Source of the DNA: Goodfellowiella coeruleoviolacea
GTDB lineage: Bacteria > Actinomycetota > Actinomycetes > Mycobacteriales > Pseudonocardiaceae
DNA length: 64,000 nt
Assembly: GCF_024171785.1 (NCBI RefSeq)
Contig: NZ_JAMTCK010000009.1
Span: 124,001-188,000, forward strand
Reading direction: 5' to 3'
This document shows positions 38,293 to 48,205 of the stretch, piece after piece. A model generated the notes under the pieces. The model was not told the origin of the DNA. It did not search any database and saw only the letters and a program-made list of their open reading frames with translations. The position numbers and the translations under genes were made by a program. The first letter of the stretch is position 1. Each line of letters begins with the position of its first letter.

Positions 38293-38943
38293 TTCTCGCA
38301 CCCTCCAGGAAATCGTGGCCCTGCGCAGGTTAGCAGCGGGCTTCCGGGTCGCGGCGTCGCAAATGCCGTGGATCGACCGCCTGGACGGCTGGCAGCGCGG
38401 TGCGCGCGTACGCGGGTACGCCCTGCTCGTGGTTGATGCCCGAAGCAGCCAATCGTGGTGGCCGACGAACCAGGCGGCAACTCGACGCGCAATCCCACTT
38501 TCCGACAGCATTCCCGCACGACCACGTCCACTGAGGATCCGTTGATGGTCCACTGAGGACAGTGCGGCGACCGGGCCGGTCACCGGGCCGGTCACCGGAG
38601 ATCCCGGTGGCCGGTTCCCGGGGCACCGCGCCGCCGGGCGCGTCACCGCGCGCCGACCCGGGGTGGTCTGCCTCGGGCCGCGGGCAGGAATCATCGCTCG
38701 TGGGTGACGTTTCTTCCGGGCGGTTCGCGGCCACCGCCGTCGAGATCGGCGCGCGGTGGGACGCGGGCAGCACCAGCACACCTGATCTCCGGTTCAGGGC
38801 GCGGAACCCACAGTTCGCTGAACCAGCACGGGTTGGCCACGGACCGGTGGGGCGGATCCGGGGCCGGGGGCTGGGGCTGGGGGCTGGGGGCGGGGAATAC
38901 GGTGGACACCGCGTGAGTTGCCCGGATGCGGCAGCAGTAGTCG
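38293..38943. other. Gene-free region with G-rich tract
   Basis: No gene recognised on either strand. It contains a short tandem of ACCGGGCCGGTC units near 38572-38597 and a long run of G tracts at 38860-38895, then leads into a decayed oxidoreductase gene. Confidence 0.5.
38860..38895 (+). other. G-quadruplex motif
   Basis: Six runs of four or five G separated by CC, CT or C within 36 bases (for example GGGGGCTGGGGCTGGGGG). This fits a strong intramolecular G-quadruplex with 1-2-base loops. It lies ~50 bases before the oxidoreductase pseudogene. Confidence 0.75.
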
Positions 38944-39591
38944 TGTGAAGGGCTTCCCGTGCTCCGGCCGGGGGACCTGGGCGGATCTGGTCGCGCTTCC
39001 GGCGGGGGCGGTGGCCGCCGCACCGCGGGCGGTCAGCCTGGTGGAGGCCGCCACGTTGCCGCTTCCCGGGTTGACGGCCCTGCAGACACTGGACTGGCTT
39101 GCGGTGTCCGCCGGGCAGCGGCTGCTGATCGCCGGTGCCGGTGGCGCGGTCGGCGGCCTGGCGTTGCAGATCGCCCGCGCCCGCGGTGTCACGGTCGACG
39201 CGCTGGTCTCACGGGACGCGCAGGTCGCCTTCGCCCGTGACCACGGCGCCGACTTCGTCGCCACCGATCGCGACGCTGTTCCGGACCGCGGTTACGACGC
39301 GGTCTTCGACACCTTCGGGGCCTTCCTGACCGAGGCCGTGGCGGACGGCGGCCGCTACGCGTCGATCGCCACTCAAGCCGGGCCGGTCCCCGCCTGTCCG
39401 CACGTGGTGTCCGCACCACCGTCAACCAGGTGCGTGAGGACGGGGCGGGGCTGAGCGAGCTGACCGAACTCGTTGACGGCGGCGCCCTGCGGCTGCGGGT
39501 GCACGCCACCTTCGGGCTCCACGAGATCCAGGCCGCGTACGAACGCTTCCAGGCCGGGAACCTGGCCGGGAAGGTCGTGGTGACCTTCTGA
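38944..39591 (+). pseudogene. Frameshifted, N-truncated quinone oxidoreductase
   Basis: The frame from about 38944 encodes the middle of an MDR-family reductase (TWADLVALPAGAVAAAPRAV, then LLIAGAGGAVGGLALQIA). Near 39400 homology jumps to another frame (VNQVREDGAGLSELTELVDG, then FQAGNLAGKVVVTF) ending at 39591. The first ~80 codons of the family are missing. Confidence 0.75.
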
Positions 39592-39603
39592 GCCCCTACG
39601 CGA

Positions 39604-39795
39604 CGTCGGGGCGTGTCATCAGCGTCGGCCACCAGGCGAACCCGTTGCGGGGTGGTGATCACGCGGAGATCGGCGACGACCCGGTTGTCCTGCCAGGCGC
39701 CGGCCGCGACGACAGGGCGGCCGAGCGGTGAACTCTCCCGCCAGTGGCCGTGGCCGATCTCGACGTTGCGCAGACGTTGGCTTTGCTGGCGCGGC
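39604..39795 (-). pseudogene. Possible remnant of a serine-hydrolase C-terminus
   Basis: One minus frame reads GHWRESSPLGRPVVAAGAW, then VVADLRVITTPQRVRLVADA, reminiscent of the C-terminal beta domain of beta-lactamase-like serine hydrolases. No active-site motif remains. The call is tentative. Confidence 0.25.
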
Positions 39796-39829
39796 CAACA
39801 CCAACGCGGACTCGCCGCTGGCCCAGCGG

Positions 39830-40609
39830 TCAGGTGTGGTTGCGGCGTCGGCGGTGTGCTTTCTGACGGCACGCGGCGCCGCAGAACCGGGCCCGGCGGC
39901 CGGTGCGCGCCGGCTGGATCCGGGTGCCGCAGACCTCGCACCTCGGGCTTTCACCGCCGATCGGTGTTTCGTGACGCTGCGGCGGTCCGACACTAGTTTC
40001 GTTACGTTCCTGACGGGTGGTCGCCTGTTTCGTCACGGCCGCCGGAAGCGGTGTCCGACCTGGCTGGAGCACTTCGGACACGAGCGCGGTCATCCGCCCG
40101 GTGGGGCGCTCGGGATCGTGGTGGCGTTCCATCGTCACGCAGCCAGCCACGAGAGCCGCCACGTCCGCGACGTCGAGGTCGGCGCGAACCGCACCCGCGC
40201 GCTGCGCCCGGTCGAGCAGTTCGCCGAGCGCGGCGTGGAATGCCCGCTGCGCGGTGGGAGCCACGTGCAGCGGGTCGCCGCTGTCGGCCTCGAACGCCGC
40301 GCAGAGCGCCTTGTTGAACCCGATGTGCTCGACCGCCGCGGCGAAGAACGCGAAGAACGCGGTACCGGGCTCGTGGCGGGCGGACAGCCGGTCGGCCTCG
40401 GCGACGAGGTCGTCGATCCTGGCCGCCACCACGGCCTCGACCAGGGCCCGCTTGGTCGGGAAGTGGCGGTGCACCGTGCCCGCCCCGACCCCGGCGAGCC
40501 TGGCGATCTCGGCGAGTGGCACCTGCGGGCCGGCCGCGGCGAAGCAGGCCTGTGCGGCATCCAGCACCAGTTGGCGGTTGCGCAGGGCGTCCGACCGCGA
40601 TGCCGTCAC
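39830..40609 (-). CDS. TetR regulator with Cys-rich C-terminal tail
   Basis: A 259-aa TetR: HTH (VPLAEIARLAGVGAGTVHRH), an effector domain to ~185, a low-complexity linker, then CEVCGTRIQPARTGRRARFC ending CGAACRQKAHRRRR. Two CxxC-like pairs spaced by ~16 residues suggest a small zinc-binding, nucleic-acid-binding tail, an unusual addition to TetR. GTG 40609 lies just after a consensus GGAGGTGA, so the start is firm. Two similar inverted repeats upstream are candidate operators. The divergent SnoaL gene is its likely target. Confidence 0.85.
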   Translation of the reverse strand: MTASRSDALRNRQLVLDAAQACFAAAGPQVPLAEIARLAGVGAGTVHRHFPTKRALVEAVVAARIDDLVAEADRLSARHEPGTAFFAFFAAAVEHIGFNKALCAAFEADSGDPLHVAPTAQRAFHAALGELLDRAQRAGAVRADLDVADVAALVAGCVTMERHHDPERPTGRMTALVSEVLQPGRTPLPAAVTKQATTRQERNETSVGPPQRHETPIGGESPRCEVCGTRIQPARTGRRARFCGAACRQKAHRRRRNHT

Positions 40610-40640
40610 CGGGTCACCTCCAGACAGGGGCTTTGACAAC

Positions 40641-40683
40641 CGGGTCGCCCGACCCGTAGCGTCGAAACGGGTTGATCGACCCG
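40641..40683. promoter_or_regulatory. Two TetR operator repeats
   Basis: CGGGTCG-CC-CGACCCG (40641-40656, perfect) and CGGGTTG-AT-CGACCCG (40668-40683, one mismatch) are spaced 27 bp centre to centre in the divergent gap. Confidence 0.65.
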
Positions 40684-40736
40684 ATTATAGCGGCGAACCC
40701 CGTCGAGCCCCCCGACGAACCACAGCAGGAGTCCTC

Positions 40737-41198
40737 GTGTCCGATGCACACCCCGACACACCCACGCCGGCCGCGCCGCGCGAGGTGGTCGAGCGTTTCC
40801 TCCGCGCCAGCGCGCGCAACGAGTGGGACGAACTCGCCGACCTGTACGCCGAGGACGCGGTCATCGAGATCGCGTTCGCACCGCCAGGCGTGCCCGCCCG
40901 CTGGACCGGCCGCGAGGTCCACCGCGCCCGGTTCAAAACCGTCAGCGACCTGTGGCGTTTCGAGAGAGCCGACTCGGTCGTGATCCACGAGACGAGCGAC
41001 CCCGAGGTGGTCATCGTCGAGTGCGACCTGCACGGGCGGACGACCAGGGAAGCCCGCCCCTTCACCTTCTCCTACATCATGGTGATGCGGATCCGGGACG
41101 GCCTCATCGTCTTCTCCAAGGACTACCACGACCCCCTCGCCGGCGCGCGGGCACTCGGCACGGCAGCCGAGCCCGGTGTTGAGCAGACCTCCGCCTGA
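40737..41198 (+). CDS. SnoaL-like nuclear-transport-factor-2 fold protein
   Basis: A 153-aa protein with the NTF2-like pattern (VVERFLRASARNEWDELADL, then YIMVMRIRDGLIVFSKDYHD). GTG 40737 follows CAGGAG. It is divergent from the TetR with twin operators. Homologues act as isomerases, cyclases or hydrolases on small hydrophobic ligands; the substrate is unknown. Confidence 0.85.
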   Translation: MSDAHPDTPTPAAPREVVERFLRASARNEWDELADLYAEDAVIEIAFAPPGVPARWTGREVHRARFKTVSDLWRFERADSVVIHETSDPEVVIVECDLHGRTTREARPFTFSYIMVMRIRDGLIVFSKDYHDPLAGARALGTAAEPGVEQTSA

Positions 41199-41204
41199 CC
41201 GCTG

Positions 41205-41385
41205 CGGGCCCGTTCGAAGCACACCGGCGGTGTGCACGAGCGCGGTCAGCGGGTGTTCGGCCGGCACCTGGGCCAGCGCCCGGGTGCCGGCCGGTCGGCC
41301 GCGTCGCAGGCGATCAACCGGACCTCAGCGCCCAGCCCGGTCAGGTCGGCGACCAGGGCGGTGGCGCGGCGGGATTTCCCCGTCC
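41205..41385 (-). pseudogene. Fragment of a polyketide synthase ketoreductase domain
   Basis: The minus strand encodes SRRATALVADLTGLGAEVRL-IACDAADRPA, then, after a +1 shift, ALAQVPAEHPLTALVHTAGV. This is the central NADPH-binding part of a type I PKS KR domain (ALGAEV-ACDVADR-PLTAVVHAAGVL). Only ~60 codons remain, and no other PKS sequence is in the window. Confidence 0.65.
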
Positions 41386-41515
41386 GTGCTTGACACGCGC
41401 GGTGGTCTAGTCCACCTTGGGCAACGCAGTCCACGGCTGCACGAGTCAGGACCCGCCGGCGCATCCGCCGCAGCCGGCCGCGGCCCGCTCGTGCCCCCTC
41501 AGGCATGGAGGACGC

Positions 41516-42505
41516 ATGACAACCCTGCGGCGGAGCATCTCATCCCTGGTCAGCGCGGCCGCCCTGGCACTGGGGCTCACCGGGTTCGCGCAGGCCACCC
41601 CGCCGGTCAACGCGGCGGCGGTCGACCCCGTGATCGCCTCGCCCTACCTCTACCTCGGCTGGGGCAGCCCGCCCAGCCCGGCCACGGTCATGTCGGCCAC
41701 CGGGATCAAGGCGTTCACCATGGCCTTCATCCTGTCCGACGGCACGTGCAACCCCAAGTGGGACGGCACCAGGGCGTTGACCGGTGGCACCGACGCCGCC
41801 ACCATCAACGCGATCCGCGCGGCCGGCGGCGACGTGATCGTGTCCTTCGGCGGCTGGGCCGGCAACAAGCTCGGGGAGAAGTGCGCCAGCGCCAGCGCGC
41901 TGGCCGCCGCCTACCAGAAGGTCATCGACGCCTACCAGCTCAGGGCGATCGACGTCGACATCGAGAACACCGAGTTCACCAACCCGGCCGCGCAGGACCG
42001 GGTGCTGGGCGCACTGAAGATCATCAAGCAGAACAACCCGGGCGTGCGGACCGTGCTCACCATGGGCACCACGACCAGCGGCCCGGACAGCACGGGCCAA
42101 CGCCTGATCAGGCAGGGTGCCGCACTGGGCGCGAACGTGGACGTGTGGTCGATCATGCCGTTCGACTTCAGCAACGGCGGTGACATGGCCGCGCACACCA
42201 CGAGCGCGGCCGAAGGCCTCAAGGCGCGGCTGAAGAGCGCGTTCGGGCTCAGCGACGACGCCGCCTACCGCAGGATGGGCATCTCGTCGATGAACGGCAA
42301 CACCGACAACGCCGGCGAGGTGGTCACCCTGGCCAACTTCACCACCATCCGCGCCTACGCCCAGCAGCACCACCTGGCGCGGCTGACGTTCTGGTCGACC
42401 AACCGGGACCGCCAGTGCGGCAGCGGCACCAGCCCGGACGCGTGCAGCGGGATCACCCAGCAGAGCTGGGCGTTCACCAAGGTCAACGCGGGGTTCACCG
42501 GCTGA
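41516..42505 (+). CDS. Secreted GH18 chitinase
   Basis: A 329-aa protein with a Sec signal peptide (RRSISS, then [12 protein letters not shown]). The GH18 barrel has [10 protein letters not shown] and the catalytic DxDxE as Asp146-Val-Asp148-Ile-Glu150 (RAIDVDIEN). No chitin-binding module is attached. It should cleave chitin outside the cell. ATG 41516 follows GGAG. Confidence 0.88.
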   Translation: MTTLRRSISSLVSAAALALGLTGFAQATPPVNAAAVDPVIASPYLYLGWGSPPSPATVMSATGIKAFTMAFILSDGTCNPKWDGTRALTGGTDAATINAIRAAGGDVIVSFGGWAGNKLGEKCASASALAAAYQKVIDAYQLRAIDVDIENTEFTNPAAQDRVLGALKIIKQNNPGVRTVLTMGTTTSGPDSTGQRLIRQGAALGANVDVWSIMPFDFSNGGDMAAHTTSAAEGLKARLKSAFGLSDDAAYRRMGISSMNGNTDNAGEVVTLANFTTIRAYAQQHHLARLTFWSTNRDRQCGSGTSPDACSGITQQSWAFTKVNAGFTG

Positions 42506-42664
42506 CCCCGGTGTGGCCTGGCGAGCCCGGGCGGTCGCTCGATCGGTGCGCAGGTGGTCCCCGTACGGATGAAAGCCGGCGCCTGCTGTGGCGGACAGGC
42601 AGATTTCCCCGAGTCTGGACAGGGAGAGACCTCCACAGGAGGAATCACGAAAGGGGTGTGTGCC

Positions 42665-42958
42665 ATGTCCGGTTGTGTTCGACGAGCAGCCTCGGTAGCC
42701 CTGATCACGATGGCCGCGATGGTCCCGTCCGTGGCCGCCGCGGCCCCCGCCCAGCCGGCCGCAGCGGACTGCCTGACCTATTTGGACGGTCTGGGCTACC
42801 CCGACGACTCCGGGGCGTACGGCCCGGCCTGCCAGCGCGGCGAGGCGGGCGAGGTGCTCGCCTGCGCGACCGACCTGGCCAAGACCGGACTGGCCGAGGA
42901 GGTCTCCGTCCGGGCGTGCATCATCGCGACCAGCGCGCGGACGGTCAGCGCCGACTGA
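42665..42958 (+). CDS. Small secreted cysteine-containing protein
   Basis: A 97-aa precursor with a signal peptide (RRAASVALITMAAMVPSVAA) and a mature part of ~65 residues with four cysteines (DCLTY, GPACQ, LACATD, RACII), likely two disulfides. No family recognised. It follows the chitinase by ~160 bp and may be cotranscribed. Confidence 0.7.
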   Translation: MSGCVRRAASVALITMAAMVPSVAAAAPAQPAAADCLTYLDGLGYPDDSGAYGPACQRGEAGEVLACATDLAKTGLAEEVSVRACIIATSARTVSAD

Positions 42959-43074
42959 GCCGATCCGTCCGGCGACCAGTGTGACAACCAGCCGGCCGTG
43001 GTACCCGCGTCAGCTCCGGCGCGCGCGTGCCGCGGCCGGCTGGTCCACTGTGGATGCTTGTTCGTCCACTGTGC

Positions 43075-43683
43075 TCAGTCGGCGATCGTCGAGCCGACGC
43101 CCGTGGTGCCCAGCGGCGGCAGCGGTTCCTCGGCCGGGCGGGCCCCGGCCAGCAGCAGGGCCAGGTACCGCTGCGGGTTCGCCCCCTCCGGCGTGTCCGG
43201 TGAGTCGGTGATCAGGGCCATCACCACCATCGCCGCGAGGTCGCGGACCACCAGGTCGGCGCGGACCTGGCCGCGCCGCTGCGCCGCGGCGAGCACTTCC
43301 CGCAGCGGCCCCATGAACCGCTCGATGGTCTCCACCGCGATCGCCCCGGTTTCCCGCGCCACGATGAGCAGCCGCCGGTGCAGCCCGAGCGTGCGCACCG
43401 TGGCCGACAGCGCCTCGGTCAGGCCCTGCCACGGGTCCGGCGCGGCGCGCGCGGCCAGCGCCAGCGGCTCGATCTCCTCGGTGACGTAGGTGTTGAACGC
43501 GGCGCGGACCAGCCCGGCGCGGTCGCCGAACTGCCGGTAGACCGTGGCGATGCCAACACCGGCCAGGTGGGCCACCTCGTCGAGTGCCACCGCGTTGCCC
43601 CGCTCGCCAAAGGCGTCGATCGCGGCACGGATGATCCGCTCGGCGTTGCGTCGCGCATCTGACCTGCGGCTTTGTCCTGGCAC
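43075..43683 (-). CDS. TetR-family regulator
   Basis: A 202-aa TetR with HTH VALDEVAHLAGVGIATVYRQ near residues 30-55. GTG 43683 start. It lies downstream of a MarR gene on the same strand and may be transcribed with it. Its target is not evident. Confidence 0.88.
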   Translation of the reverse strand: MPGQSRRSDARRNAERIIRAAIDAFGERGNAVALDEVAHLAGVGIATVYRQFGDRAGLVRAAFNTYVTEEIEPLALAARAAPDPWQGLTEALSATVRTLGLHRRLLIVARETGAIAVETIERFMGPLREVLAAAQRRGQVRADLVVRDLAAMVVMALITDSPDTPEGANPQRYLALLLAGARPAEEPLPPLGTTGVGSTIAD

Positions 43684-43742
43684 GCGGCGGACGCTATCAG
43701 GTCCGCGACACGTCGGGCGACCGCTGCTGGCTCCCCGCGTCG

Positions 43743-44219
43743 TCAGCCCGTGGGCATGCCGATCTGGTCGCGCTCCAGCGCGGTGCGCAGCAGTGCCAGG
43801 GCCTCGGCGACGGCCGCCGCTCGGGTGCGGTCGAGGGCACCTTCGATCAGTTCGGTCACCCGCTCGGTGAAGGTCCGCTCGGCGGCGTCGACCATGCGCA
43901 CGCCGTCGTCGGTCAGGACCAGCAGGGACGACCGGCGGTCGGCCGGGTTCGGCTGCCGGGCGACCCAGCCGTGCCGCTCCAGCCGGTCGATCCCCTTGCT
44001 GGTCGCACCGATCCCGATCGCGAACTCGGCGGCGAGGTCGGCCACCCGGCAGCCGGGGTGCTCGCGCAGGTGACGCAGGAACTCGTACTGCGAGGTGACG
44101 ATCCCGTGCCGCTCCCGCAGCCGCTCGTTGAGCGCGTTGTACAGCCGCGTCTCGCACCGGACCAGGTCGGCGAACAGCAGCCGCGGATCGGGTGCGGAAC
44201 CCCGTGATATAGATGCCAC
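43743..44219 (-). CDS. MarR-family regulator
   Basis: A 158-aa MarR protein (VADLAAEFAIGIGATSKGID; wing NPADRRSSLLVLT). GTG 44219 lies inside a short palindrome. It is divergent from an alpha/beta hydrolase gene 41 bp away and is its likely repressor. Confidence 0.87.
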   Translation of the reverse strand: MASISRGSAPDPRLLFADLVRCETRLYNALNERLRERHGIVTSQYEFLRHLREHPGCRVADLAAEFAIGIGATSKGIDRLERHGWVARQPNPADRRSSLLVLTDDGVRMVDAAERTFTERVTELIEGALDRTRAAAVAEALALLRTALERDQIGMPTG

Positions 44220-44224
44220 GGCAT
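44213..44224. promoter_or_regulatory. Palindrome over MarR start
   Basis: ATGCC-AC-GGCAT overlaps the GTG start of the MarR gene and is followed by another GGCATA in the 41-bp divergent gap. Probable operator. Confidence 0.45.
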
Positions 44225-44260
44225 ATACTGTAGCGGCATACACCTTGTGAGGGAGTCGGC

Positions 44261-45187
44261 ATGAGCAGGCAACAACGAGCGGAGATCGACGCGATGCTGC
44301 GCCAACAGTCGCAGCCCGAGAGCGCGCCAACGGTCGAGCAGCTGAGAGCGGGATTCGCGGCGATGATGGCTTCGATGGCCGTGCCGGCCGGAATCGAGAC
44401 CGCGGAAGCGGTGCTCGGCTCGCGACGCGCCCTGCTGGTCCAACCGGCCGACCGGCCGCACACCGGCACGATCCTGTACTTCCACGGCGGCTCCTACGTC
44501 GTCGGTTCACCCGAGACCGCGCTGTCGCTGACCGGGAACCTGGTGACCAGGACCGGATTCCGGGCGCTGTCGCTGGACTACCGGCTCGCGCCCGAGCACC
44601 CGTTCCCGGCCGCGATCGACGACGCGGTCGCCGCCTACCGCGCGTTGCTCGACGCCGGTGCGGACCCGGCGTCGATCGCGTTCGCCGGGGACTCCGCCGG
44701 TGGCGGGCTGACCGTCACCACCTGCCTGTCGGCCCGCGCGGCTGGCCTGCCGCTCCCGGCGGCGATCGTGGCTTTCTCGCCCGGACTGGACGGCACCCGC
44801 ACGGGTGAGAGCATGGACACCAAGGCGGGCATCGACCCGTACTTCACCCGCCAGAGCCTCCAAGTCACCGGTGCGATGTACCTCGCCGGCCAGGATCCGC
44901 ACCAGGAGTTGATCAGCCCCGCGCTGTTCGGTGACCTGACCGGGTTTCCGCCGATGCTGCTCCAAGTGGGCACCAACGAGGTGCTGCTGGACGACTCCAC
45001 GCGGCTGGCCGCCCGCGCGCGGGCGGCCGGGGTGGACGTCATCCTCGACGTCACCGCCGACGTGCCGCACGTGTTCCAGGCGTTCACCGGCGTCCTCGAC
45101 GAGGCCGACCACGCGCTCGATCGCGCGGCGCTCTTCCTCGTCCAGCACGTTCGCACCGTCGGGTCACCAACTCCGTCAGCGCCGTGA
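44261..45187 (+). CDS. HSL-family alpha/beta hydrolase
   Basis: A 308-aa esterase/lipase of the hormone-sensitive-lipase group: HGGSYVVG, DYRLAPEHPFPAA, nucleophile GDSAGGG, and His in DVPHVFQ. ATG 44261. Divergent from a MarR gene. The substrate is probably a short acyl ester. Confidence 0.9.
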   Translation: MSRQQRAEIDAMLRQQSQPESAPTVEQLRAGFAAMMASMAVPAGIETAEAVLGSRRALLVQPADRPHTGTILYFHGGSYVVGSPETALSLTGNLVTRTGFRALSLDYRLAPEHPFPAAIDDAVAAYRALLDAGADPASIAFAGDSAGGGLTVTTCLSARAAGLPLPAAIVAFSPGLDGTRTGESMDTKAGIDPYFTRQSLQVTGAMYLAGQDPHQELISPALFGDLTGFPPMLLQVGTNEVLLDDSTRLAARARAAGVDVILDVTADVPHVFQAFTGVLDEADHALDRAALFLVQHVRTVGSPTPSAP

Positions 45188-45339
45188 AGCCCGGCTGAGG
45201 TGCGCCACCCCGACAGCACCCCGGCGGCCGGGCGGAGCACCCGAGGCCCGGCCGGGCGCCGGGGGCGTGGGCCAGGCGGCACAATGGGCCCCGCTCAGGC
45301 GGCAGACCACGCGAAGCAGACGACACGAGGGGGATGACG

Positions 45340-47031
45340 ATGTCCCGTCCCGGTAGCTCACCCGCCCTGCCCAGCTACGCGTCCGGGGTCTCGTCGGTCC
45401 CGCTGCTCGGCGACACCATCGGTGACAACCTCGACCGCACGGTGGCCGCGCACGGGGAGCGGGACGCGCTGGTGGACCGGGCGTCGAACCGGCGCTGGAC
45501 CTACCGGGAACTCGCCGAGGAGGTGGACCGGGTCGCGCTCGGCCTGCTCGACCTCGGCATCACCAAGGGGGACCGGGTCGGCGTCTGGGCACCCAACTGT
45601 CCAGAGTGGATGTTCGTGCAGTACGCCACGGCCAGGATCGGCGCGATCCTGGTGAACATCAACCCGGCCTACCGGGTGCACGAGCTGGAGTACGTGCTCA
45701 ACCAGGCGGGCGTGCGCGCGCTCGTCGCCGTGCCCCAGTTCAGGACCAGCGACTACGCCGAGATGATCGAGCGGGTCCGGCCCACCTGCCCGGCACTGAC
45801 CGAGGTGCTGCTGATCGGCGGCGAGCGGTGGGCGGAGCTGCGGGAGCGCGGTCGGGCGGCGGACCGGTCGAGGCTGGTCGAGATCGGCCGGACGCTGTCC
45901 GCGGACGACCCGATCAACATCCAGTACACCTCGGGCACCACGGGATTCCCCAAGGGCGCGACCCTGTCTCACCACAACATCCTCAACAACGGCTTCTTCG
46001 TCGGCGAGCTGTGCGGCTACACCGAGGCCGACCGGATCTGCATGCCCGTCCCGTTCTACCACTGCTTCGGCATGGTGATGGGCAACCTCGCGGCCACCAC
46101 CCACGGCGCGTGCGTGGTGATCCCGGCACCCTCGTTCGAGCCGGGGGCCACCCTGGCGGCGGTCGCGGCCGAGCGCTGCACCGCGTTGTACGGCGTGCCA
46201 ACGATGTTCATCGCGGTGCTGGCGGAACCCGCGGTCGACGAACTCGACCTGACCAGCCTGCGCACCGGGATCATGGCCGGCTCGCCCTGTCCGGTCGAGG
46301 TGATGAAGCAGGTGATCGACCGGTTGGGCATGACCGAGGTGTCCATCTGCTACGGCATGACCGAGACCTCCCCGGTGTCCACCCAGACCAGGGTGGAGGA
46401 CTCGGTGGAGCGCCGGGTGTCGACGGTCGGCCGGGTGGGGCCGCACCTGGAGGTGAAGGTGGTCGACCCGGAGACCGGGTTGACCGTGCCCCGGGGCACG
46501 CCCGGTGAGCTGTGCACCCGCGGCTACTCGGTGATGCTCGGCTACTGGGACCAGCCCGACCGGACGGCCGAGGTGATCGACGCGGCGCGGTGGATGCACA
46601 CCGGTGATCTGGCGGTGATGGACGAGGCCGGCTACCTGAGCATCACCGGGCGGATCAAGGACATGGTGATCCGCGGTGGGGAGAACATCTACCCCCGCGA
46701 GGTGGAGGAGTTCCTCTACACCCATCCGGACATTGTGGACGCTCAGGTGATCGGGGTGCCCGATCCGCGCTACGGCGAGGAGTTGATGGCCTGGGTGCGG
46801 TTGCGGGAGGGCGCGCCGCCGGTGGACGCCGACGCGCTGCGCGAGTTCTGCCGGGGTCGGCTGGCGCACTACAAGATCCCGCGCTACGTGCACGTGGTCG
46901 AGCAGTTCCCGATGACCGTCACCGGCAAGGTCCGCAAGGTGGAGATGCGTCGCCAGGCCCTGGACATCCTGGGCCTGGCCGGGCACGCGGAAGGCGACGA
47001 CGGCGACGACGGCGACGGCGACAAAGCCTGA
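45340..47031 (+). CDS. Fatty-acid--CoA ligase (AMP-binding)
   Basis: A 563-aa acyl-CoA synthetase that activates a carboxylic acid as acyl-AMP, then as CoA ester. Motifs: [12 protein letters not shown] (phosphate loop), [17 protein letters not shown], the hinge region [16 protein letters not shown] and the catalytic Lys in [13 protein letters not shown] 45340 is favoured because the GAGGGGG RBS abuts ATG 45334. It could act on the acid released by the upstream esterase, but they need not be linked. Confidence 0.9.
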   Translation: MSRPGSSPALPSYASGVSSVPLLGDTIGDNLDRTVAAHGERDALVDRASNRRWTYRELAEEVDRVALGLLDLGITKGDRVGVWAPNCPEWMFVQYATARIGAILVNINPAYRVHELEYVLNQAGVRALVAVPQFRTSDYAEMIERVRPTCPALTEVLLIGGERWAELRERGRAADRSRLVEIGRTLSADDPINIQYTSGTTGFPKGATLSHHNILNNGFFVGELCGYTEADRICMPVPFYHCFGMVMGNLAATTHGACVVIPAPSFEPGATLAAVAAERCTALYGVPTMFIAVLAEPAVDELDLTSLRTGIMAGSPCPVEVMKQVIDRLGMTEVSICYGMTETSPVSTQTRVEDSVERRVSTVGRVGPHLEVKVVDPETGLTVPRGTPGELCTRGYSVMLGYWDQPDRTAEVIDAARWMHTGDLAVMDEAGYLSITGRIKDMVIRGGENIYPREVEEFLYTHPDIVDAQVIGVPDPRYGEELMAWVRLREGAPPVDADALREFCRGRLAHYKIPRYVHVVEQFPMTVTGKVRKVEMRRQALDILGLAGHAEGDDGDDGDGDKA

Positions 47032-47544
47032 AAACGGCTGGGGTGGGGCGGAAAGGTGGGCTTCCCGGTGGATTCCCGCCTGGTTCCCCGGGATCGCGGC
47101 GGGAATCCTGCTGTTCCGAGGGCGCGGACCAGGGTGCGCCGGGGCGATAATTTCGGATTCCGGTGGCGGGTGCGCCGCGGTGCTCTCGCCCGGGAAGTGG
47201 CGGTCGGGTGTGCGGAAAGCGCGGCGGTAGCGGTGCTCGCAACATGAAGTCGGGATCGGCGGAAGTTTTCGGTTGTTGATCAGTGCTGGTCAGGCCCTGC
47301 GGGGGTTTACCAAGTGACGTCGAATAATTGCCCTGGTGTCGCACCGGGCGATGCGGTCAATGGCGGTTGACCGGTTCGGTCGGGAGGGGTACCGCGAGGT
47401 GCGTCCGAAAAGGACGGCGGATGTGCGGTGACCGACAGTCTCACCCGTTTAGCCCCAGTGGCGGTCGTTGTTGTCGAGGTACGCTCGCCGCTCGGAAGGA
47501 AGCTCCACAACGTTGTTCGACAACGGAAGAAACGGGTGGTCGCA
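47032..47544. other. Gene-free stretch before secreted protein
   Basis: I see no gene. Near the end, CGTTGT-TCG-ACAACG (47511-47525) forms a small hairpin just upstream of the next start. Confidence 0.45.
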
Positions 47545-48066
47545 ATGGCTTTCGGTCGAAGACGCATCTGGTCGGCGTTGCTCGCCAGTGCTTTTCTTGG
47601 TATTGCCCTGATGACTTCCTCGACGCCCGCGGTGGCGGCGGACGTCAATCCGCTGACGGTGACCGCGGACAAGGCAACCGTTGTGCGGGGTGACTCGGTC
47701 ACCCTGACCCTGACGTTCACCAACCCGGACTCCGCCGGGATCTACTTCAGCTACGTCAGCGTCAACCCCAACTACGGCACCGTCATCGACGGGCTGAAGT
47801 TCGAGTTCACCAGCTGTGCCGGCGAGGTCAGCTGGTGCAACGCGGTCGCCCCAGGCAGCCAGGGCGGCGCGTTGCAGTACACGGTGCCCATCCTGGCCGG
47901 GACCACGCGCACGGCGACCCTGACCTACCGGGTGACCGAGGACTCCACCTGCGGTGGGGCCAAGAACGTCGGCTTCTACTTCTACACGTACCGGGAATCC
48001 TCGGCCGGTGCCTTCGAGTACACCGCGAACGGACCCACCACGCTGGTGAGCTGTCCAGCCTCCTGA
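47545..48066 (+). CDS. Secreted beta-sandwich protein (DUF11-like)
   Basis: A 173-aa precursor with a clear signal peptide (RRRIWSALLASAFLGIALMT ending AVAA) and one Ig-like domain (VTADKATVVRGDSVTLTLTF, cysteines in FTSCAG, SWCNAV and STCGGA). No enzyme motif. Its role at the cell surface is unknown. Confidence 0.78.
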   Translation: MAFGRRRIWSALLASAFLGIALMTSSTPAVAADVNPLTVTADKATVVRGDSVTLTLTFTNPDSAGIYFSYVSVNPNYGTVIDGLKFEFTSCAGEVSWCNAVAPGSQGGALQYTVPILAGTTRTATLTYRVTEDSTCGGAKNVGFYFYTYRESSAGAFEYTANGPTTLVSCPAS

Positions 48067-48205
48067 CCGGCGCGCTGTCCCGGCCACCCCGAGACCGGGG
48101 CAGCGGACCGCGTTCTGCTGGCATTCGAGGCGACTCGACGGAGTGGTGCGCACGATCCGCGCAGCGACCCGGCCGCACTGATCGCCCACCAGTGCGGCCG
48201 GGCGT

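Noticed and set aside
43044-43074. Palindromic TCCACTGTGGA as a terminator of the TetR gene
   Set aside because: The stem is only 5 bp with a single-base centre, too small to form a hairpin.
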